From NCBI GenBank assembly GCA_964036155.1, contig OZ038422.1, forward strand, positions 17,941,201-18,005,200: a stretch of DNA of 64,000 nt, read 5' to 3'. The DNA comes from Diploscapter coronatus. Its lineage: Eukaryota > Nematoda > Chromadorea > Rhabditida > Rhabditidae. Numbering within the stretch: the stretch's first letter is position 1; each line of letters begins with the position of its first letter. Below are positions 36,101-47,100 of this stretch, piece by piece. The translations under genes were made by a program, and so were the position numbers. Under the pieces are notes generated by a model. That model was not told the DNA's origin and searched no databases. It saw only the letters and a program-made list of their open reading frames with translations.

Positions 36101-38352
36101 TGTTGAATGTGTGCCTGTCCAAGCTTATCAAAATTATTTTTACAGTGAGAGGCTCTTGAATAGTAGAATAGCAATGTTTCGGTGAAAATTCTCAGAGTTT
36201 TAATTTCTAAAAACATGTACCTGATCAATGACAGCAGGCAAAAACGCAGGATAGGCAGTGATGGCCTCGGGATAGCAGTACGACAGAGAACCGAAGAATT
36301 TGATGCATGCTGAAAGACTATTGTTTAAAGTTTAAATTTGAGATCCCTTATATTAGTAACTGGTATTTTTCTCCTATTTCTCCCCATTGCCTATACTCCC
36401 TCCTCACCTTAAAATACGGCTACTAATACAGGAATTCTAACTTTGAGTATGATCAGAACTGGCATAATTTTTACCGGGATAAAGGAATCCCCCATCAGGT
36501 TCATCCTTGCACTTCTGCATGAGGTCGTAGACTCGCTGAGTCAGTCCCACCTCCCCCACGAACTGCGCTGCAACTGCAGAAACGATGGCCACATTCGCAA
36601 ACAGATCCATCACCGCCAGCTGCTGTAGGACATCGTCTCCTGAATTAATGAATGCAGTCATTCTTGTCCATCCCCATTTTGTTTACCTTCCAATTCATTT
36701 ATGGCTCGAGTCAGAATTGTCTTCGTCGTTTCGACAACTGTCGTCTTGTCCGACTTCAAGGAGGAAATTGCCACCTGAAAAGATAATTTTAGAAGTGGCT
36801 TTGATAGCACAATCTAGAGAATCGAAATAGACGAACCACGAGTAATTAGAATAACGGACATTTTTGATTTGAGAATTATTTCAAAATTTTTTTGAGGAAA
36901 AAAGACATTGAAACTCAATTATGTTTGATTCTGTAGAAAATAAGCAGTATTCGAGTTCAAATGATACCTGATAAATTCTGAAGCGGTGTTCGGTATTGCT
37001 CGAATTGTCGAGTTGATTCATAAGCTCTTTGGCAATTAACTCGTTCTGCAGCACGGGTCCGAGTAAGTCAGCAATCTGAACGAGCAAAGTTATCCTAGTG
37101 AATTTTGACAACTGATTGACAATCTTCTTGAAATTAGTTAGAACTAATTTTATATCTAAAATTAGCATTTATATAAGAAAATAATCAGTTTATATCACAA
37201 ATTAGCCTATTATTACTGCAAAATTGATCTGATTTTTTTACATTGCACACCTCCATCAAATTGTCTATCTAGTGTTGAAAACCGCATCCTGATCCGATAA
37301 TCACATTACCAGATCTCAGAATGCACAGACAAAAACTCAACAAAAATACTAATTGTTTAGATTTAGATTAGATTAGATTAATTTGCTAAAAATTTTCATC
37401 TTGATAAAGGACAATTGTTCGAAAAAAAAACGAATAATTCTTCAAACTCACCACATCGCAAGTGTTGAGATCGTCAATTCTGCGAGCGAAGGCAATCGCC
37501 ACTGCAACAGCGTCGCTCCGCAGAAGAGCCATCGTCTCGCTCCTTTTCTTCAGGAAATGGCCTGCCAGTGTGGCAACTACGTGCGGGGGCGAGTTGTTCA
37601 GGGCAGAGATGAACAGAATCTGCAAGAACCAGCATATTTAGACGTATATAACTAAAATTGTCCCAGTATCATTTCGATCTGGAATATTTCTAGAACTTCA
37701 CATTCAAATATCATTTTGCTTTTAAACAAAAAAAATTCGACGTTTGTCGCCACCTTACAATTAGTATTCTTTCAATCAATTTTCAAGACAAGTACCTGTT
37801 GGCTAGTGAGCAGCGTTACAATGGGAATGTCTTCCAACAACAGCAGCAGCAGATCCTTGCAGTCGATCCACGCATTCCTGAAAGGAGCATATTGTACGAC
37901 TTATGACAAGTCTGACAACTTTACCCATTATCTTTCCGAAAATTTAAATTTGGAGGTGAAGTGTAGATATTAAAGAATGCTGAACGACCTTTTCAAATGG
38001 GTTATAAAGTCGTGTTCGGAAGTTCGATCACGGACAGTGCAAATTTTCAATTTCAATTCAGATATTTTCAAAAGTTACATTCGAGACACCTGTTTGTGGG
38101 TGGAATGTGCGAATAATACGTGAAACATCTTGTTTGATAAAATAAAATTCGAATTGACTAACTCAGGTACGAGATCAGGATCGATTTCAGCGAGTTTCTG
38201 CAGATTTGCGAGTGCATTTGCCTCACAGCGATTCGCTAAATACGCTTCGCGAAGTTCCTGCAAACCTTATCAATAAAGTGAATGGAATCGAAGGAATTTC
38301 TCACCCAGAATCTTTCACAAGTCCATTCAGGCTGCTGACTAGGAGACTTCAT
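33156..38352 (-). CDS. PSMD5: PSMD5-like 26S proteasome base-assembly factor (S5b/Hsm3 family)
   Basis: Thirteen exons, all phases matching, give 471 residues (human PSMD5 is 504): 38352-38305, 38257-38163, 37877-37796, 37619-37452, 37075-36968, 36774-36687, 36639-36475, 36309-36221, 36012-35913, 34470-34351, 34122-33951, 33909-33824, 33250-33156. PSMD5 binds the C-terminus of the Rpt1 ATPase and chaperones assembly of the proteasome base. The match rests on the central HEAT-like region: GDDVLQQLAVMDLFANVAI, then FLYPACIKFFGSL, LAFDTFAHIAHK and a GILGTEGLKQTL segment, in the same order as PSMD5. The N-terminus is also helical (LAGHFLKKRSETMALLRSD). A TTCAG lies directly before the ATG (trans-splice site). 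Intron 9, about 1.4 kb, and intron 12 hold repeats. The acceptor of the tenth exon (CTTAAG) is unusual. Confidence 0.82.
33283..33652. mobile_element. Long foldback element in the last PSMD5-like intron
   Basis: The left arm begins GGGTGTTTGAAGTAATCTGA and the right arm ends with its divergent inverted copy (TCAGATTGCTTGAAACGCCC). Inner blocks CATGCCAC / GTGGCATG and ATTCGATAG / CTATCGAAT also pair, giving arms of about 110 nt. Confidence 0.8.
33675..33807. mobile_element. Second foldback element in the same intron
   Basis: CGAACCACGGTTAAC at the left and GTTAACCACGGTTCG at the right are perfectly inverted; GCGAGATAG / CTATCTCG pair further in. A terminus-like AACCGTGGTTTGAAA also occurs at about 50722. 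Confidence 0.8.
34655..34705. other. Short perfect hairpin
   Basis: CGATGGTC and GACCATCG are separated by about ten bases inside intron 9 of the PSMD5-like gene. It may be part of a larger repeat; no function is implied. Confidence 0.4.
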
Positions 38353-38707
38353 TCTGAACGGAAATGAGCAGAGCTGAATTTGGAGAAATTGTCAGCAAAT
38401 TTTGAAAGGCATGGGGACATTGCCGCGGAGGGCGGAGTCGCTTTGCAATGCGAAAGCACTGGAAAGGTATTCATAGAGAACGTAACTCTAGTCGATTTCA
38501 TCAACCACATCAGAATTCAGCTGTAGGACATTTATTTTCAAATATTGAAAGCTTTGAAAGAAACTGCGAGTAGATGAAGAAAGACAGGTAAGAAAGTGAT
38601 CGAAAGGATAGGCAAGGTTGATAAAATACGATTTGAAGGCACTAAAACATGAAACAACGAATAAACTTTCCTGGATGAACGATGATGGCGGTGTGGCGCT
38701 GCTGTGT

Positions 38708-39999
38708 CTAGTCCTCAGCAAACGGATTGTAGTTGGAGAATCGATGCTTTTCACGAAGCAGGAAGTCCGCCAGGTACTGAATCGCGTCATCGGGACGGTC
38801 GCGAGCCAATGCACCCAGGCCCTGAAATGAGACAAACTCGCTTGCATACATTAGAAAAAAAAATCTTAACGAAGAGTATCGTAAAGCTACCTCTAATAGA
38901 AGCCCGGGGGCTTCTAATTTTTGATAAATTCGAAATGTTTAAAATAAATATGATCTAAACATTTCAAAGAGCATCATAAATCAATTCTTTAGATGATTTC
39001 AGCTCGATAATGGACAGTTTTGATATTTTGAGAAGAGGGGGACCTCAATTCGAGGTTTTACAGTGTGTGAAACTATTTTTTCTGAATTTTTCATAAATAT
39101 TTGGAAATGTTCCGAAGCACAGACAATGCTAGTGATTTCTGATTTACTACTGTGCTTGTGCATAATTATAAAGACACGCAGAGAACAGAAAGAATAGCAA
39201 TTTTCACAAGTTTGTGACGATAAAAATGACCATCAATCAAGACACTATTGATTTGGCAGTTTTTTCCGACTTACCTGCATGAGAATAGGAACGATGTTCT
39301 GATCGAGATACTGTCTAGAAGGGATGCGCACACGAGACAGATCATTGGGGAGGAGAGGCCCAGAGGCGGACAGAGTGGTAGACTTGGAGGAGGAGGACTG
39401 CTTGATCTGCTCACGAGGACTGGATGGAGAGGCAGAATTGTCCAAAGGGGCCTGATGCTGCAGAGACACGGAAGCCGAGGTCGAGGACGTTCCTTCGGAA
39501 TCTGAATTCGAGACTTGAATGATGAGTCAGTTAGGCGAGTTGCAACCTTGTTTGGGAGTATTGGATGCAGACTCGAAGGTGGGCGTCTTATTCCTCTGCT
39601 CGGTCTTGGGCTCGTCAGGTTTGATCTGTTCCGCATGTTCAGTCGCCGTCACCGACACACCGGTGCTCAAGGCTGTTCTCACCGACTCTTCGCCTGACTG
39701 CACTTCTTTGCCCGTCTGCAACCAATGATTTTTTTTTTTTTTTAAATTCATCTTCTTCAATTAAACCGTTGGAAGTGAGAAAGGTCGCGGCACTCGAATT
39801 GACGTTCTACGTTTTCTTTGCGTTGAGTTTGAGTTCCGAAATTCTTCTCGAAACTTACGATTTTCCCTTTGCCCAGACTGGCTTCGGCATCCAGCAGTTT
39901 GTTCTCCTTCTCCTGTTCCCGCTCGATCTTAGCCGCCTTCATCTGCTCGTCTTCAGGCAACTCGTTCATCTCCACCAAAGCCTCGTTCGGTTCAGTCAT
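38708..39999 (-). CDS. dpy-30: DPY-30, subunit of COMPASS/MLL H3K4 methyltransferase complexes
   Basis: Four exons in phase (39999-39859, 39715-39547, 39501-39275, 38821-38708) give 216 residues. The C-terminal 50 hold the Dpy-30 motif: SRQYLDQNIVPILMQGLGAL, then RDRPDDAIQYLADFLL. It forms the helical hairpin that dimerises and binds ASH-2 in complexes methylating histone H3 lysine 4; in C. elegans it is needed for dosage compensation. The motif is split by the last intron exactly after ILMQ. The N-terminal 165 residues are acidic then Ser/Thr/Pro-rich and look disordered; this is long, since C. elegans DPY-30 is about 120 residues and human about 100. A CTTCAG acceptor lies 15 nt before the ATG. 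It is the first gene of a possible same-strand operon with the PSMD5-like gene, 355 nt downstream. Confidence 0.95.
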
Positions 40000-40268
40000 T
40001 TTGCGACAATTTCCTGAAGAGGAAAAATATTTTTAACAAATCGAAGAAAAAAACGAAAATTCGAGAGGAAACAACAGTTTCATGCTTTTCAGTCAAAACA
40101 ACGAGATTAAGAGTGTTCGTAAGGCCCGAACAGTTTTATGCATTTCAGAAAAAGTCTGAAAAATCGTGATTTGATCATAGAGGTAGATCCCCCTATGGGT
40201 TCTAATCACAAAAATGGAGAAACCAGACTCCATTCCCAAAGGTGGGTAGAGCTATGAGGGGGTCAAAG

Positions 40269-41106
40269 TGGATATTTTCGAGGGGTGTGTTAACATAAGT
40301 CGATCAATTTTCGATATGCTATCAATTATTTATTGTGTCTTGAATTTATTCGACCGCATTTAAAACAATTACATTTTCTAGTAATTTCGAAGTTCAATTC
40401 AGTTCCTACAACCCTGATTGAAAGGAATATTTATTTCAATTGCAATTTCCACTCTTTATTAGATGTCTTCTAAAATTGTCTGTGTCATGTGCATCGAGTT
40501 AGAATGCACGAAATTGAATAAAGATACTTTTTATTAAACTCGTATGAAAATTACGAACACTTAAATGTATTGAAGTTAAAGCTTTAGATATTAGAAGTTT
40601 CCGACTCCACGCCATTCATTCGTTTGTGGATCGTATTTCTCGATTGAATTACAAAAATTTTCATGTACCTCTTGAAATCTAAATTAACAAATATTTCGTA
40701 TAAAGGTGTGCAAAATCTTAGCCCACCCTCCGATTGCATACAATTTCCTGTTAGCGACAATGAGCGAATGCTGATATCTTGCATAACCCATATCTACGAT
40801 TGGAGAAATTCGACTGTCAACTGGAGCTGAGGGGTCGAAACACAGACAGGATCTTAATGCTCCTCCACTAAATATATAACGATGCATTATTTATCATACA
40901 AAATTAACGACTTCACTCCTCCAGTTATGTAAATTCGTCCATTTAGCGATGTAATTCCGAAATAAATTCGTTGTTCCGGAAGCTCTCCAATTTCAACCCA
41001 TTCCCGTTCATCGTCTGATAATCGATATATCTTTCTACTTCCACGACCATCAATGACTGAATACCCATAATTACAAAAATGAATATGCTATAATGTGACC
41101 GTATAA
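40269..41106. repeat. Left arm of a palindromic segmental duplication
   Basis: This block, containing the 3' half and 3' flank of the F-box/kelch gene, is repeated inverted at 42164-43014. Matching sequence includes TCGATCAATTTTCGATATGC with its inverted copy, and all three 3' kelch exons. The arms are separated by about 1.06 kb. Confidence 0.85.
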
Positions 41107-41834
41107 AATTCCGTTGCATGTTATTGTTTGAACAAAACCAATTGGAAGGGGAAAAGCAGGTCCTGTTTGCCATTTTCCATCTATTAAAACCTGAATAAAT
41201 TATTTCATGGACTTTCATTCAACCTTCTTACATCAACTCGATTCGTATTTTCATGCGTTTTAGGATCCATTCCACCCAAATAATACAATTTGTCTTTAAA
41301 ACAAACGACAGATACAGTACCACGCCATTCAGGAGGATCTGGTCCTGTAAAATTCTTTGAATCGATCATTCATGGATTTGTTGAGCAGACCTCTAGTGAT
41401 TTGTCGAGTATTCAGATCGAAAATTTCAAACGATTTTTTATCAGAACTAATTGCAAAAATCTAAATTTTACAAAATTTGCAGTGACAAATAAAATAGTCT
41501 ACCTTATCTTTCGTTGTTGCTACTTCATATGCCTGTAAATAGTTAGTAAATTTCGCAATCTGCTCAACAGAATTAGTATGCGAATCAAACAGACAAATTC
41601 TTCCTTCCCTAACATCGTCGTTTTCATAGAATACTAAATATTTAAGTAAATTTTCGCCCATACAAAAAATGTTTTCCTACGATAGAATAGAAATTTTCTC
41701 TCGAGCGCTATCGGCAGATATTTCTTGATTATTCGCATCATTCGATTGTTAGTCCAGGCCAATTGTCCCAGATCTTTGAACTCGGGATACTGGCAAATCA
41801 GTAATATAATTTCGACTGGTAAATTGACCAACAT
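40591..41834 (-). CDS. F-box and kelch-repeat protein (probable SCF ubiquitin-ligase adaptor)
   Basis: Seven exons: 41834-41681, 41633-41503, 41460-41391, 41344-41232, 41190-40909, 40867-40727, 40678-40591; the second intron is only 42 nt. The start (MLVNLPVEIILLICQYPEFK, then LAWTNN) is an F-box, which binds Skp1. Kelch blades follow, marked by KLYYLGGMDP, LNGRIYITGG and RKLYAIGG, ending EKYDPQTNEWRGVGNF; they should form a propeller that recruits a substrate for ubiquitination. The fifth exon carries one nucleotide too many: the frame coming in (FVQTITCNGILYGHI) does not connect to the frame going out (NYGYSVIDGRGSRKIYRLSD), and no normal intron fits between. Either the gene is a recent pseudogene or an unusual event occurs at about 41085-41100. 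The 3' half lies in a palindrome. Confidence 0.75.
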
Positions 41835-42163
41835 CTTTGTTAATTCTCTGCTAGAAGACCTAAACAATCACCATAGTATTATTTCGAAATGGAAATAGTA
41901 AAAGAGTATTGATTGTAATCACAGCTTGTCACAAAGTGCATAGAGGAGTGAATCTACTCTAATCCTTTTCGCTACTACTCTCTCGCCTCCCCCATCACTC
42001 GTTGCTGAGCGAAAGAGCGTGAAGGATGAAGAGATAAAAAGAGTGAGAAGAAAAAAGAAAATCGAACATTGAAAGGATGCACAATGAGCACATGTAAAGC
42101 GAGCGCATGCTCAGAACGAATGCTTCCTTCTTTCACAAGGAGATAATAACATACGATGAACGT

Positions 42164-43014
42164 TTATACGGTCACATTATAGCATGTTTATTATTGTAAT
42201 TATGAATATTCAGTTATTGGTGGGTGGAAAAATAAAAAGATATATCGATTATCACACGATGAACGAAAATGGATTGAAGACGGAGAGATTCCAGAAGAAC
42301 GAGCTTTTTTCGGAGTTGCATCGCTAAATGGACGAATTTACATAACTGGAGGAGAAAGGTAGTTAATTTTGTATGGTAAATAATGTATAATTGCATATTT
42401 AGCTATCCTAATAAATTGAAATCCTGTCTATGTTTCGACCCCTCAGCTCCAGTTGACAGTCGAATTTCTCAAATCGCTGATATGAATTATGGAAGACATC
42501 ACCATTCGCTTATTGTCACTAACGGGAAATTATATGCAATCGGAGGGTGAGCTGAGATTCTGCATATCTTTATACGAAAAATTTGTTAATTTAGATTTCA
42601 AACATTTTTATATGAAAATTTCTGTAATTCAATCGAGGAATACGATCCACAAACGAATGAATGGCGAGAAGTTGGAAAATTTACTATTTGAAATCTTGAA
42701 CTTCAATACATTTAAGTTTTCGTAATTTTCGTGTGATTTTAATAAAAAGTATCTTTATTCAATTTCGTACATTATAATTCGATAACATGATACAGACAAC
42801 TATGGAAGACATCCAAAAGTGATGAGGGATAATTGTAACTGACATAAATATTCCTTTTAATCAGGGTTGTACGAGCTGAACTGAACTTCGAAATTACTAG
42901 CAAATGTAATTGTTTTAAATGCGGTCGAATAAACTCACGAAAAACAATAAATAATTGATAGCATATCGAAAATTGATCGACTTATATTAATGCGCCCTTC
43001 GAAAATATCCACTC
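42164..43014. repeat. Right arm of the palindromic segmental duplication
   Basis: Inverted, diverged copy of 40269-41106. The left border is sharp, at TTATACGGTCACATTATAGC: sequence before it is unrelated to the gene. Confidence 0.85.
42183..42691 (+). pseudogene. Truncated 3' copy of the F-box/kelch gene
   Basis: Exons 42183-42358, 42403-42546 and 42595-42691 correspond one-to-one to the 3' kelch exons of the gene at 40591-41834, with the same intron positions. The frame is open and splice sites are intact (NYEYSVIGGWKNKKIYRLSH, KSCLCFDPSAPVDSR, ATG-less start, end EEYDPQTNEWREVGKFTI). The F-box and first kelch exons are absent and no start codon in frame precedes it. The open frame despite many base changes suggests either a young copy or past selection; it might also be expressed as part of another transcript. 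Confidence 0.75.
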
Positions 43015-43029
43015 TAGCCAGTTATTCCG

Positions 43030-44141
43030 GAAAAATTGAAAACTCTTTTCGGGATATAGCAGATTAAGGGCAGTACTTCATCCTTCTAGCCAGTAGTTGA
43101 CTCCTACAAACCTACATATTTTTAGAAAGTACATTCCATGGTTATTCTTTCTTTTTAAATTTTTCGAAAATCTCCTATAGCAAAAAGTTTTCTTTGTACC
43201 TTCTGTTTACAGTTAAATCGCCAAAACTCCCAGCTTTGACCCCACCTAGCCCCGCCCACTATCGCTGCGAAACGAGATAGTTTAGCGAAAGAAAACGGAT
43301 TTTTCCCTCTTCCGCACTCGGTACTGTATTTTTGGACATTAGTCGCATATTGCAATGTTTTAAAATTACCTTCTCATTTTGGCACTTTTCTCTACTCAAA
43401 TTTCTAATACCTGACAATTTATGAATCTTCCACCATTTCAATATCCTTGCAAGGTGTCATTAGCTTGGTCTTTTCTTTCCTAGCCATTTTCGCAATTTGT
43501 TCAAGTAGCGAGTGAAATCTTCCTCGTTGGGTTCCTTAACCTCTCTGCTCATCTACAGTTTCCACAGTCTCATTCCCGTCCCTTCTTCTTTTGTCCTTCC
43601 ACCTCATCCCTATGCTTCTCTCTCTCTCTTTGACTTTATCTCTTCTTCTCCTTTCTTATATTCTTCAGTCTTGCTGTATTCCCGTCTTCATGCCTTTTCT
43701 CTTGTCTCTTTTCTCTTCCCCTTCATTTCATCGTTTCTTCTTCGTCTATGAGCCAAATGTGGGTCACAGATTTGAAGACTTTGCTTGAAGAAATGGAAGT
43801 GAAGGGGACGAAGGGAAGAGATCGACAGACACGAGATTCTCTGCCTCTTTCCTTCCACCCATTCGCCTGTTTGACTTCGGATCTCACTTTCAATTAATTT
43901 CTCACCTTACATTCTTCCATCCAATTAGTAACAGCTTATGATATCCTGAAGCTGACCTTTTTACCCATACTCCTCAGACATGATCTTTCAAATACGTGTC
44001 AGTAGAGTGATTAAAAATGATCGAAATCTTTAGCCGTGACTTAATAATCGAATACCTTTTCTCCACTTTTGATTGTGATTTAACTGGGTATTTGAAAATG
44101 TAATAGTTTCAGGCTTTCGCCTCCTGCCCTCCATCGGCAAA
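43030..44141. promoter_or_regulatory. Upstream region of the patched-related gene
   Basis: Contains a C/T-rich tract (about 43500-43750) in which stop codons are scarce, so its open frames are not meaningful. A TTTCAG acceptor at 44107-44112 precedes the start codon by 29 nt and probably marks a trans-splice site or the end of a 5' untranslated intron. No TATA-like core promoter can be assigned with confidence. Confidence 0.35.
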
Positions 44142-47100
44142 ATGCCGTCGACTTTGGCCGAATATGGCAAGAAATTCGAGGATTGGATGGTCGAGGTAGA
44201 CTTGTTTTTTTTTTGACGAAATGTTTGCATGTCCAGATTTGTTACTTTGAGTTTGATCGTCGCATTCAAATGCTGAATTTATCTATCTTCTACTTTCAAT
44301 CAAACCCAGCTTCACTCATACCAAGTTCATCCAATTTGTTTTGAGAATTGTTGAAGAATTAATTAAACTTTCAATATTTCGCTCCCTGCAAATTCTTACA
44401 AGGCAAATTTCAGAAGTGTTCGCACCTGATTTGGCTGATTTTTTCACCAGGGGGTGCTTCGTGATGGTAATCACGAACCTGAAGCCAATAAATGCACTGA
44501 TGGTCTCGCTGGCCTTGGGAATCCTTAACGCTTTTATAATAGATAAAAGTTTTATTTTATAGAGAAATAATGTATACTAGTTTTTAATTTCAATTTCGTT
44601 ACTATATAAAAGCGATTTTCGGGATTTTCAAGGCCACGAAGGCCACCATTGCATTTTTTTAAATTTCAAATCCGTCATCTATACGCTGAAATATCCTAAT
44701 GGTGAACAGAATCAGCCAAATCGAAGGTAGAAATTTCTGAAATTTCCCTTGTTAGCCTTCGTTAAAAGTCTAGAAGTGGTGAATCATAACAGGAAATTCA
44801 ACTCCTAGGCATTGGTTTATGTATTGAAAACCGTGATGACACGATGACTTTAGATATTCTACGAATATGGTCTGTTCGTGGGAAAGAATCCATTTTGGTT
44901 CCTGTGGGGCCCCCTGATCTGCACATTACTCTGCGTGCCAGGCCTCTTCTTCCTCCGCATCAATCTCGACCTCTACAAGCTGTTTGTCCCTCTCGATGCC
45001 CCTGTGAGTCATTTCTTCACCTTCATCCAATCAGTCAATCGATATCTATCCGTCCAGACAGACAAACAGGCTATTAGCCGGTAGTCTGCTTGAAGCGTGG
45101 TTTTTGTAGGTCGATTGAGAAGATTGAGGAATGAGAATGATGTCAGAGAATCAATGGGGCTGAACACGTCCAAGTGCGAATTGTGGGATGAAAAAGAGAT
45201 AGGAAGGGAAATAAATGGGATTTAGATTTGGAAGAGGGGATAAAGACGAATTAGAAAGCTGCTTGAAGAATGAAATCATTAATTTATCGTTTGTTTTGCA
45301 GGTTCGATATGAATTCGAAAGAAACCAGGATTTCAACAAAATGCCAGCGGGAAACTTGGATGCGCCTGCTCGAGTCAGAAGAGAGTTGGCCGAGACAGAT
45401 TTCGAGATGGACAAATTGAGGAGGGACTTGGAGATGCTCATGACTGATGCACGGGGAGAGGTGAGTTGGTTTGTTTGTGTTTGTTTTTTTCAATTATTCA
45501 AGGAGTAATGCAGCTGATAACTTTTATCTTCAATTTTATTCATGAGTTGATCACCCATTTCTCTAGAAATAAGTTGCCAAAATGAACCGATTTCGATGAA
45601 ATTCGAATGCAAAAATAGACATCTAAATGGAAGGCAGACTTCTAGTACTTCCGTAATTGATCTTTCATCTCATGATCTCATCCGCTCTCACTCTTCATTT
45701 GGTCATCAGAGATCTACTAATCGATGAAAGACTTGTTCCTGGATGATTAATGAAATTGTGAAGAGGGGGTGAACATGGAGGGTATTTGAAATCTCCCCTA
45801 GATAATTTATTCGGCTTTATTCCATTTGTAGCTTTAAGAACAACGCTTCTGAAAATTGAAGGTGATGCTTGCATTTGAAATAGATTTAATGACTAGATGA
45901 GACCAGAGATGTTGGAAGTTCTCTTTAAATCGAATTAATTTTGATCGTATCTCGACACATTTCGAATTACAAGAACTACATTATTATGACATCACGATGA
46001 TTTATTGATTTATCGATTTTCATTTATTGAAAAGGCTTCATTTTTAGGAATACCTTCCTTCTGCACCTCTGGACTATTTCTCTTTCATCGACAACAATCA
46101 GATCGGCGAATATGCAAATGAGACAAGATTCAAGAGACAGGACGGTCTCGATGGAAAGGCTGTAAGACCGAAGAGGAAACGAAAGGAATCCAAGAAGATG
46201 ATTAATAAATTTGGTGAGATATTCTTATTTCTAATCTGGAAATTTTGAATGGAAATTTTCGACTAATTTTTATGAAATATAATTTACGATATCACGAATA
46301 TTTGTTGTCTTCTGTATTATTGTCGATCTTCTCTAAATAAAAAAAATCGAAATATGCAATAAGCAGTCAAAGAGTACTTCGTTTTCTGGAAGAGAGAAAA
46401 CTGAGTATATTTTGACTCTTACACGTTTTCGATTTTTTAACTTTTGAGCAGAATCGTCATTCGTACTAGATACACAAGAGATTCGCGATTATAATTTGAA
46501 TGGTTGTTATTGACATATTGACATAGGTAGGGATCGCAAACTCCGCTCCCTTGCATTTTCCGTTTTTGTTCAAAAAGTGATCATTGATTGAAAACGTCGA
46601 AAATAGGAACAGATCCCCCTTCAAAGTTGCTGTTCACAAAAGACCACTATCAAAATCGATGAGCCACCATAAAAATGGTTGTTCGCCAGAAAATCTTCTC
46701 AGAAAGTGCGCGTCCGCAGGCGCTCACAGGACTTGGTACTACAAGAGCGTGTTCACTTTCCTTCTAGTTTTTGGTGAAATCTTTCGATCAAAATGATTTG
46801 AATTGTATCTTTCTCTTCATTAATGTTTTAGTCGCATTGTATTTGATTACTTAGAGTTGAACATTTTAGAAAACTCTAAACTATGTAAAACCATTTTCGG
46901 TCCCTAGACATAAGTATAGAGAATCCGTTTAAACTGCACACATTCAGTGGCTGCTAAGAGGGACATTCTTCGCTTCTATGTCGTGCACAAGAATTTTGAG
47001 AATTTGCTGCAATCCAAATATCTCGGACCGCTATATGAATACACGAACGAAATGATGAAAATCACGACAGAATACAATGGAAAAGTGATTGGAATCGATG

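Noticed and set aside
43512..43788. Two overlapping plus-strand frames upstream of the patched-related gene
   Set aside because: C/T-rich low-complexity DNA with few possible stops; no link in phase to the first patched-related exon.
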